From Candidatus Competibacteraceae bacterium (GTDB taxonomy: Bacteria; Pseudomonadota; Gammaproteobacteria; Competibacterales; Competibacteraceae): DNA of 5,632 bases. Positions 1 to 5,632 of this stretch are shown one piece after another; position 1 is the first letter of the stretch; each line of letters starts with the position of its first letter. The position numbers and the translations under genes were made by a program. The notes below the pieces were generated by a model. That model was not told the origin of the DNA and searched no databases. It saw nothing but the letters and a program-made list of their open reading frames with translations. The stretch covers positions 1-5,632 of the forward strand of contig JAGRHK010000141.1 of the NCBI GenBank assembly GCA_020444985.1, written 5' to 3'.

Positions 1-2610
1 AGCCAGGAGGTAGAAACCTTCTGGGACAAGTTATTGGGCAATTTGAAAGACCCCATTATCATCATTCTGATTGTCGCGCTGCTCATCACGGTCGCTCTGA
101 CCGTGTTTGGTTATGCCGAGTGGTACGAAAGCGTCGGCATCGCCTTTGCGGTGGTGATCGCGACTTTCGTCGCTACCTGGTCGGAACACAGCAACGAGCA
201 ATCCTTCCAAAAACTACTGGAGGAAGCTTCACTGATCCTGGTCAAGGTGTTTCGCAACGGCCACCTGACCGAGATCTCGATCAATGATCTGGTCGTCGGC
301 GACTATATCCTGCTGCAACCGGGCGATACGGCGCCCACCGACGGTTTGCTGATAGCCGGCCATGCCGAAGTGGATGAGGCGGCGCTGACCGGTGAATCAG
401 AACCAGTCGACAAAACCGCATTACCGGATGGCGTCGATCCGGCGACGGCTGGGGAAGAACACCGCCTGTTCCGCGCTGGCCTTTTAGTCGATGGCGAATG
501 TGTGATGCAGGCCAGCGCGGTGGGCGATCAGACCCGCTATGGCCAGACCATGAAAGAGTTGCTCTCCGCTGAAGATCGCCTTTCGCCGCTGCAACACAAG
601 CTGACGGTGCTGGGCGGGCATATTTCGACCTTCGGCTATATCGGCGCGACCTTCATCTTCCTGGCCTTCATGTTCAACAACATGTTTCTGCAAGCCGAGA
701 GCTTTGACGCCTACTGGTCACAAGCCAGCGGGGTCATCATCAAGGACTTTGTGACGGCTGCCATTTTGGCCATCATCGTCATCGTGGTGGCGGTGCCCGA
801 AGGCCTGCCGATGATGATTGCCATGGTGCTGGCCATCAACATGAAGAAACTGCTCAGCGTCAAGGTGCTGGTGCGCAAACTGTTAGGTATTGAAACCGCT
901 GGCAGTCTGAACATTCTGTTCACCGACAAAACCGGCACGCTGACCCAAGGCCGTTTATCGGTCAGCGCTTTTGTGAGCGGCGCAGCGACGCAATTTGAAA
1001 AGCTGGACGACATTCCCCAGGCTTTGCGCGATACCGCTGGGTTTGCCCTGCGCAATAACACCAGCGCAGTGATTGACGCCAGCGATCCAAACGACATTAA
1101 AATGGTCGGCGCCGACCGTACTGAACAAGCGCTGTTGCGTTTCGTCACCCCCTACCTGACGACACCCGGTAACGTCGATATCGTCGACGTTATCCCTTTC
1201 AGCAGCAGCCGCAAATTCTCCGCCACTCAGGTTATCGGCGATCGCGCGATCACTTTGGTTAAAGGCGCTCCGGAAGTCATTCTGCGCAACTGCACGCATA
1301 CCCTGGATGCCGAGGGCAACGCCGTTGCATTCAACGATCCTGGCGCGTTGGAAGCGGCCATGCACGAACTGTCCTCGCGGGCCATGCGCCTGCTGGCGGT
1401 AGCGGTGACCGATACCCCCATCGACGATAGCAAGGAACTGCCGGCAAATCTCACCTTGGTGGGCGTGTTCGGCATGCGCGATGAACTGCGCGAAACCTCT
1501 TACGCTTCGGTGAAGATCGCGAAGAACGCTGGTATTCACGTCATCATGATCACCGGCGACGCCAAGGAAACCGCGCAAGCCATCGCCAAGGATGTGGGTC
1601 TGCTGGAAAACGACCCGCAGGCGATTATTCTGACTTCCGCTGAACTGGCGCAACTGTCCGATGAGGAAGTGAAACAAAAATTGCCGCATCTGTATGTGGT
1701 CGCGCGCGCCTTCCCCACCGACAAGAGCCGGCTGGTCAAGCTGGCCAAGGAACTTGGTCTGGTGGCGGGCATGACCGGCGATGGCGTCAACGACGCCCCG
1801 GCCGTGAAGAACGCCGATGTCGGCTTCGCCATGGGCAGCGGCACCGAAATGACCAAGGAATCCGGTGACATCGTCATTCTCGACGACAACTTCTCCTCAC
1901 TGACCAAGGCCGTTCTCTATGGGCGTACCCTGTTCAAATCCATCCGCAAGTTCCTGATTTTCCAATTGACGGTCAATGTATCCGCCATTCTGGTGGTGTT
2001 CCTGGGCCAATTCTTCGGCTTTGACCTGCCGCTGACCATGACCCAGTTGCTGTGGCTGAACATCATCATGGACACCCTGGCCGGACTGGCCTTCGCCGGA
2101 GAAGCCGCTCTGCCGCGCTACATGCTGGAGAAACCGATGCGCCGTGACGAGCAACTGATCAACACGGATATGTGGTCGTCCATTCTGATCAACGGCGGCG
2201 TTATCGCTTTTCTGAGCATCGTGTTTCTGACGAGTGGCTTCACCCAAGAACTGTTCTCCGGCGGTCACGAAGTCGGTTCCGATGCGGCGCAAGCCAAATT
2301 CCTCACCGCCTTCTTTGCCTTCTTCGTGTTCATCCAGGTATTCAATACCTTCAACGCACGCACTCAGGGTCTGAATCTGCTGGAGCATCTGCTAGATAAC
2401 CGCCTGTTCTCGATCATCATCCCAGCGATCATGATCATCCAGGTGATTTTTATCACCTACGGCGGCGAAATTCTGCGCACCGTCGGCTTGTCGCTGCAGG
2501 AGTGGATTTACGTGCTGCTGCTGGCCATCGTGATTATTCCCGTCGATCTCATACGCAAGATTGCCCGAAATCACTGGTTCGGCAATCCAGTGCGTCTGGA
2601 AGCGGCGTGA
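1..2610 (+). CDS. P-type Ca2+-transporting ATPase, P2B (plasma-membrane) class, 5' end outside window
   Basis: This integral inner-membrane pump should couple ATP hydrolysis to Ca2+ export from the cytoplasm. The frame is open from base 1 (SQEVETFWDKLL...), so the real start lies upstream; the TTG at 34 is internal. The window holds 869 codons. Visible marks in order are: M1 and M2 (about 52-186), the actuator motif TGES (388-399), M3 (about 613-690), M4 with PEGLP (796-810), the phosphorylation motif DKTGTLT with its aspartate at 925-927, the nucleotide-domain motif KGAPE (1261-1275), TGD (1552-1560), and the hinge TGDGVNDAP (1774-1800). M5 to M10 follow between about 1951 and 2562. M5 (FQLTVNV), M6 (NIIMD, 2059-2073) and M8 (FNTFNAR) resemble animal PMCA pumps more than SERCA. 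M5 has alanine where SERCA has the site I glutamate, so one Ca2+ per cycle is inferred. No long C-terminal calmodulin-binding tail is present. Other P2 cations cannot be wholly excluded. Confidence 0.95.
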   Translation, partial: SQEVETFWDKLLGNLKDPIIIILIVALLITVALTVFGYAEWYESVGIAFAVVIATFVATWSEHSNEQSFQKLLEEASLILVKVFRNGHLTEISINDLVVGDYILLQPGDTAPTDGLLIAGHAEVDEAALTGESEPVDKTALPDGVDPATAGEEHRLFRAGLLVDGECVMQASAVGDQTRYGQTMKELLSAEDRLSPLQHKLTVLGGHISTFGYIGATFIFLAFMFNNMFLQAESFDAYWSQASGVIIKDFVTAAILAIIVIVVAVPEGLPMMIAMVLAINMKKLLSVKVLVRKLLGIETAGSLNILFTDKTGTLTQGRLSVSAFVSGAATQFEKLDDIPQALRDTAGFALRNNTSAVIDASDPNDIKMVGADRTEQALLRFVTPYLTTPGNVDIVDVIPFSSSRKFSATQVIGDRAITLVKGAPEVILRNCTHTLDAEGNAVAFNDPGALEAAMHELSSRAMRLLAVAVTDTPIDDSKELPANLTLVGVFGMRDELRETSYASVKIAKNAGIHVIMITGDAKETAQAIAKDVGLLENDPQAIILTSAELAQLSDEEVKQKLPHLYVVARAFPTDKSRLVKLAKELGLVAGMTGDGVNDAPAVKNADVGFAMGSGTEMTKESGDIVILDDNFSSLTKAVLYGRTLFKSIRKFLIFQLTVNVSAILVVFLGQFFGFDLPLTMTQLLWLNIIMDTLAGLAFAGEAALPRYMLEKPMRRDEQLINTDMWSSILINGGVIAFLSIVFLTSGFTQELFSGGHEVGSDAAQAKFLTAFFAFFVFIQVFNTFNARTQGLNLLEHLLDNRLFSIIIPAIMIIQVIFITYGGEILRTVGLSLQEWIYVLLLAIVIIPVDLIRKIARNHWFGNPVRLEAA
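1170..1192. repeat. Perfect 9-bp inverted repeat inside the ATPase gene
   Basis: TAACGTCGA (1170-1178) and TCGACGTTA (1184-1192) are exact reverse complements around the spacer TATCG. GG (1168-1169) and CC (1194-1195) could extend the stem past one bulged T. The repeat lies within codons for GNVDIVDVIP in the nucleotide-binding domain. It may simply reflect the repeated Val-Asp codons, and no function is claimed. Confidence 0.4.
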
Positions 2611-2628
2611 CATCATCGGCGAAACGCA

Positions 2629-4605
2629 TTGAAAAATGCTCTTGCCCCCTTTCTCAACCGGATCAGGGGGCTTTTATCAAGTCTTATGATGATCGCTCTG
2701 GTGGTTATCATCAGTGGCGATGTCCGCGCTATCGAGTCCTTGCACGCACAGCGGCAAGCCTTTCAACAGGTTGAACGGTCATTACCAGCGGGTGCATCGC
2801 TAGACTCTACAGACTTGCGCAGCTACCCGCTCTACCCCTACCTGGTTTACCAAGACCTCTCCCACCGATTGCATGAGTTCCCGGCTACCGAAGTACGGGA
2901 TTTCCTGCAAACCTGGGCGGATACGCCTCTGGCGGACCGCCTGCGCAACGCTTGGCTGCGCCAACTGGCGGGCGCACGGCGCTGGACGGATTACCTGCGC
3001 GACGCCGTTCCAGACCGTGGCCCCAGCTTTGCGTGCTGGCGACGACAAGCATTGCTCAGTACCGACCAGACCGAAGCGGCGTTGCAGGATTTCGCCGCGC
3101 TTTGGCTCACCGGTCATTCGCTCCCTAACGCCTGCGATCCAGTGATTGCGCTCTGGCAAACCCAGGGCCAGCCATTGCCGGAATTGCGCTGGCAACGCTT
3201 TGCATTGGCGATGCAAGCCGGTGAGACGAGACTCGCCCGCTATCTCCGGGCTGACATGCCGGAAAGCGATCGCCCGCTTGCCGACGCCTGGCTGGCGGTG
3301 GCAGATGATCCGACCCGAATCCTCGACGCCGCCCTGCTTAAAGCAGACGAACCGCGCGCGCCGGCGATACTGGCGGATGGCTTGCATCGCTGGCGGCGGC
3401 GCGATGCGCTGGCGGCAATGGCTGCCTTGGACACGCTCAAAGCGCGCAACCCATTTCTGGCGCCCCATTTAGCCGATGCGGAACGGCTGCTCGCCCTGTG
3501 GATCGCCAGCGACTACCACCCGACCGCGTTGGCGCGACTCATGGCCTTGCCGGAAACCGTGGTCGATACTGACGTGCGGGAATGGCGGATTCGCATTACT
3601 CTGAAACAGGGCGACTGGCCGGCAACCCTGCGCTGGCTCGATCAGTTGCTGCCAGAAGAACGCGACAGTCCACGCTGGCAATACTGGCGGGGCCGAGCGC
3701 TGGAAGCGTTGCATCAAACCGAACCGGCTCATCAAGCCTACCGAAACGCCGCCAGTCACCGTGACTATTACGGCTTTCTGGCCGCCGATCGGCTGGGCAT
3801 TCCCTATTCGGTCACGAATATTCCGCTCGCGGTTTCCTCTCTCGAACTGGACACGCGGCTAGCCGGCTCTCCCGGTCTGCAACGAGCGCGCGAACTGTAT
3901 CTGCTTGGCCGCACCTGGGAAGCCAACGCCGAATGGCAACGCGCTACCCGGACGTTTGACCCGGCGGCGCTGAAACAGGCCGCGCGGTTAGCTTATCGTT
4001 GGGCGTGGCATCATCAGGCCATCGTTACGATCGCCCGGGCCGAGTACTGGGACGATCTGGAGTTGCGCTTTCCACTGGCCTACCGCAATGCCATCCTGGC
4101 AAGCGCCGCAACCGATGCGGTGGACCCTGCCTGGGTTTATGCCGTCATCCGTCAGGAAAGCGCCTTTCGCGCCGACGCCCGCTCTCCGGTTGGGGCGTTG
4201 GGACTGATGCAGCTTATGCCGGCGACGGGTCGGCAAATTGCCCAAGACTTGCAGGATGCTGTTGCTACGCCCAACCTGCGTCAACCGGAAATTAATATTC
4301 GTTATGGCGTCCACTATCTGCGGCGCATGTTAGAACAATTGCAGGGTAATCCGGTGCTGGCCACGGCCGCTTACAATGCGGGACCCAACAAGGTTGTTGA
4401 ATGGCTGCCCGTGAATAATCCAGAACCTGCGGACATCTGGGCGGAAACGATCCCTTATCGGGAAACGCGCGCCTATGTGCAGCGTGTCATGGAATATGCC
4501 ACCGTCTATCAGTATCTGTTGGGTGTGCAAGAGGATTCCATGACGCCTCTCGGAGCGCGTATGCAACCGGTGTTGCCGCTAGAATCCATGGAACCGGCCC
4601 GCTAG
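2629..4605 (+). CDS. slt: Soluble lytic murein transglycosylase (Slt70 family)
   Basis: This periplasmic enzyme cleaves the MurNAc-GlcNAc bond of peptidoglycan and leaves 1,6-anhydro-MurNAc ends. From TTG 2629 it has 658 residues, close to E. coli Slt. Residues 1-34 form a Sec-type signal peptide: charged K2, R11 and R13, a hydrophobic core near 20-28, and a likely cut after VRA at 34. The N-terminal superhelical region keeps the family marks YPLYPYL and LWLTGHSLPNACD (158-170). The only two cysteines, C136 and C169, match the E. coli pair and probably form a disulfide. The C-terminal SLT domain (about 490-640) has RQESAF with catalytic Glu510 (4156-4158), GLMQLMP (525-531) and AYNAGP (581-586). 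The start is uncertain. ATG 2686 would avoid the hairpin at 2644-2675, but it leaves only about 15 signal residues with no charged n-region before the core. Neither start has a good Shine-Dalgarno. The family call is firm. Confidence 0.95.
   Translation: MKNALAPFLNRIRGLLSSLMMIALVVIISGDVRAIESLHAQRQAFQQVERSLPAGASLDSTDLRSYPLYPYLVYQDLSHRLHEFPATEVRDFLQTWADTPLADRLRNAWLRQLAGARRWTDYLRDAVPDRGPSFACWRRQALLSTDQTEAALQDFAALWLTGHSLPNACDPVIALWQTQGQPLPELRWQRFALAMQAGETRLARYLRADMPESDRPLADAWLAVADDPTRILDAALLKADEPRAPAILADGLHRWRRRDALAAMAALDTLKARNPFLAPHLADAERLLALWIASDYHPTALARLMALPETVVDTDVREWRIRITLKQGDWPATLRWLDQLLPEERDSPRWQYWRGRALEALHQTEPAHQAYRNAASHRDYYGFLAADRLGIPYSVTNIPLAVSSLELDTRLAGSPGLQRARELYLLGRTWEANAEWQRATRTFDPAALKQAARLAYRWAWHHQAIVTIARAEYWDDLELRFPLAYRNAILASAATDAVDPAWVYAVIRQESAFRADARSPVGALGLMQLMPATGRQIAQDLQDAVATPNLRQPEINIRYGVHYLRRMLEQLQGNPVLATAAYNAGPNKVVEWLPVNNPEPADIWAETIPYRETRAYVQRVMEYATVYQYLLGVQEDSMTPLGARMQPVLPLESMEPAR
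2644..2675 (+). terminator. Candidate Rho-independent terminator after the ATPase gene
   Basis: The arms GCCCCCT (2644-2650) and AGGGGGC (2665-2671) form a perfect 7-bp, G/C-dominated stem around a 14-base loop, followed at once by TTTT (2672-2675). It begins 33 bases after the ATPase stop codon, where a terminator is expected. Two things weaken the call: the T-run is short, and the hairpin lies within the first codons of slt if that gene starts at TTG 2629. It could act as a full terminator for the ATPase transcript, as a partial terminator, or be chance. Confidence 0.5.
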
Positions 4606-4700
4606 ACCGTTTTTCCCAACCCCCTTTAAGCCGTCAGTATTTTGCAACCAGAAACCCGAGGAATTATTGATGCAGCATCGGGTAAAACCATCCAGGCGTC

Positions 4701-4705
4701 GGAGG
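4701..4705 (+). promoter_or_regulatory. Ribosome binding site that fixes the kefF start at ATG 4714
   Basis: GGAGG sits 8 bases upstream of ATG 4714. The protein read from there begins directly with the beta strand expected at the N terminus of KefF/KefG proteins (RRILILLAHP). The in-frame TTG at 4642 would add 24 residues with no family resemblance and has no comparable site. Confidence 0.8.
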
Positions 4706-4713
4706 CGCCCTTC

Positions 4714-5328
4714 ATGCCAATACGCCGAATTCTCATTCTTCTCGCCCATCCGTCACTTGAGCGCTCCGAAGTCAATCGCCCGATGCGGGATGCCGCTGTC
4801 GGTATCGACGGCATCACCCTCGTTGATTTGTACGCGGAGTATCCCAACTTCCAAATCGACATTGATCGGGAACAACAGCGGCTTCTTGAGCATGATGTCA
4901 TCGTCTTTCAGCATCCACTGTACTGGTACTCGACCCCAGCCATATTGAAGGAATGGCAAGACTTGGTGCTAGAGCACGGCTTCGCCTACGGCTCCGAAGG
5001 AACGGCATTGCATGGCAAGCTCTTTTTTAATGCGCTCACCGCAGGTGGCGCCAAGATGGGTTATCGGGCCGAAGGCTATAACCATTTCACAATCCGCGAA
5101 CTGCTGCATCCGATGGAGCAAACCGCCATGCTCTGCGGCATGTCTTATCTGCCACCCTTCGCTTTATTCAGTGCACGCACGGCGGTTGAGGAAGGCTGTG
5201 CTACACAGCATATCGACGACTGGGTCCGGATACTGAAAGCCTTGCGCGACGATAGACTCGATATCAAAGCCGCCATGGATCTGCCACAACTCAATAGCCA
5301 GCTCGACGCGATCATCAAGGAGACCTGA
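4714..5328 (+). CDS. kefF: KefF-type NAD(P)H:quinone oxidoreductase, activator of the Kef potassium efflux protein
   Basis: This cytoplasmic flavodoxin-fold enzyme is predicted to bind FMN and reduce quinones and other electrophiles with NAD(P)H. In the E. coli paradigm, KefF (partner of KefC) and KefG (partner of KefB) bind the antiporter and are needed for full K+ efflux. The 204-residue protein has LLAHPS (9-14) at the first strand and FMN-phosphate region, LYAEYPNFQID in the middle, QHPLYWYSTPAILKEW (66-81), GTALHGK (96-102), TAGG (109-112) and CGMSYLPPFALF (141-152). GTALHGK and the CG..LPPFA stretch look nearer to KefF than to KefG, from memory of those sequences, so the symbol is family-level. 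It is some 20-28 residues longer than the E. coli proteins because of a C-terminal tail. The next gene begins three bases after its stop, which indicates one transcript and probable translational coupling. Confidence 0.88.
   Translation: MPIRRILILLAHPSLERSEVNRPMRDAAVGIDGITLVDLYAEYPNFQIDIDREQQRLLEHDVIVFQHPLYWYSTPAILKEWQDLVLEHGFAYGSEGTALHGKLFFNALTAGGAKMGYRAEGYNHFTIRELLHPMEQTAMLCGMSYLPPFALFSARTAVEEGCATQHIDDWVRILKALRDDRLDIKAAMDLPQLNSQLDAIIKET
5317..5322 (+). promoter_or_regulatory. Ribosome binding site for the Kef antiporter gene
   Basis: AAGGAG lies 9 bases before ATG 5332, inside the last codons of kefF. Ribosomes finishing kefF would cover it, which fits coupled translation of the two partners. 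Confidence 0.7.
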
Positions 5329-5331
5329 AAC

Positions 5332-5632
5332 ATGAGCGGATTACTCTTTCAGGCCTTTGTTTATCTCTGCGCAGCGGTCATCGCAGTGCCTATCGCCAAA
5401 CGACTCGGACTGGGGTCGGTGCTGGGTTATCTGCTCGCCGGCATCATCATCGGACCTGTCATCGGCCTCGTCGGCACGGAAACCCAAGAGATCCAGCATT
5501 TTGCTGAGTTCGGTGTGGTGATGATGCTGTTCCTGGTTGGCCTGGAGCTGCAACCCCGCATGCTATGGGAGATGCGCAACCGTTTGCTCGGTTTGGGTGG
5601 CTTACAGGTTGGGATCACGACCGCACTGATTA
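5332..5632 (+). CDS. kefC: KefB/KefC-type glutathione-regulated K+/H+ antiporter (CPA2 family), 3' end outside window
   Basis: This inner-membrane K+ efflux protein should be gated by glutathione and its electrophile adducts, acidifying the cytoplasm to protect against toxic electrophiles. Only the first 100 codons are in the window. They read MSGLLFQAFVYLCAAVIAVP, then the conserved block AKRLGLGSVLGYLLAGIIIG, then HFAEFGVVMMLFLVGLEL and LWEMRNRLLGLGGLQ, matching the first three or so membrane segments of E. coli KefC and KefB. The LGLGSVLGYL stretch and the adjacent KefF-like gene favour the name kefC, but kefB or another CPA2 member cannot be excluded. The C-terminal nucleotide-binding (RCK/KTN) domain, which carries the glutathione site in Kef proteins, would lie beyond the right edge, so glutathione gating here is inferred from family and neighbour. 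The frame is intact to the last base. Confidence 0.88.
   Translation, partial: MSGLLFQAFVYLCAAVIAVPIAKRLGLGSVLGYLLAGIIIGPVIGLVGTETQEIQHFAEFGVVMMLFLVGLELQPRMLWEMRNRLLGLGGLQVGITTALI

Noticed and set aside
34..36. TTG as the start of the Ca2+-ATPase gene
   Set aside because: The frame is open upstream to base 1 and encodes the conserved FWDKLL stretch that precedes M1 in this family, so the gene begins before the window.
955..1689. Long minus-strand open frame of about 244 codons inside the ATPase gene
   Set aside because: It lies opposite highly conserved ATPase motifs, shows no recognisable domain, and is the kind of open frame expected opposite a GC-biased coding strand.
2441..2458. Hairpin AGGTGAT-TTTT-ATCACCT near the 3' end of the ATPase gene
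   Set aside because: It is a perfect 7-bp stem but has no T-run after it and lies within codons of membrane segment M9, about 150 bases before the stop. It is more likely coincidence than a terminator.
2800..3468. Long minus-strand open frame of about 222 codons inside slt
   Set aside because: It lies wholly opposite the conserved Slt superhelical domain, has no recognisable motif, and is best explained as a mirror of slt codon use.
4593..4614. Possible terminator after slt (T-run at 4610-4614)
   Set aside because: Only about three contiguous base pairs (CGG/CCG) can form before the T-run, so the stem is too weak to support a terminator.
4642..4670. Possible sigma70 promoter before kefF: TTGCAA, 17 bases, TATTGA
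   Set aside because: The spacing is right but the boxes match the consensus at only 4 and 3 of 6 positions. That is not better than expected by chance in a spacer of this size.
4642..4713. TTG 4642 as the start of kefF, adding 24 residues
   Set aside because: The extra residues resemble no family member, and ATG 4714 has a well-placed GGAGG and begins at the conserved first strand.

Overview
The window is a moderately GC-rich, tightly packed bacterial chromosome segment. All four recognisable genes lie on the + strand. The lytic transglycosylase and the KefF/KefC-type pair most resemble gammaproteobacterial proteins, so a gammaproteobacterium is the best guess. I cannot name a genus from sequence alone. 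I see no insertion sequence, phage gene, tRNA, rRNA or CRISPR array.

Layout: (1) Positions 1-2610 hold most of a P-type calcium-transporting ATPase of the plasma-membrane (P2B/type IIB) class. Its first few dozen residues lie off the left edge. (2) A terminator-like hairpin with a short T-run lies at 2644-2675, just downstream of the ATPase stop. It overlaps the beginning of the next gene if that gene starts at its TTG codon. (3) Positions 2629-4605 encode a periplasmic soluble lytic murein transglycosylase (Slt70 family). The start (TTG 2629 or ATG 2686) is uncertain. (4) About 108 bases of spacer lead to a KefF-type NAD(P)H:quinone oxidoreductase, best started at ATG 4714 behind a GGAGG ribosome binding site. 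(5) Three bases after its stop begins a KefB/KefC-type K+/H+ antiporter, which runs off the right edge at 5632.

How they work together: the last two genes form a translationally coupled pair, matching the known arrangement in which a soluble flavoprotein is made with, and activates, a glutathione-gated potassium efflux channel. The ATPase would export Ca2+ from the cytoplasm, and Slt would cut peptidoglycan glycan strands in the periplasm. There is no sequence evidence that these two act with the Kef pair or with each other, and the hairpin suggests that the ATPase transcript may end before slt.

I found no convincing undescribed system. The points most worth checking are the hairpin and start-codon conflict at the head of slt, the predicted single-site Ca2+ chemistry of the ATPase, and a Shine-Dalgarno-preceded out-of-frame ATG just before kefF.
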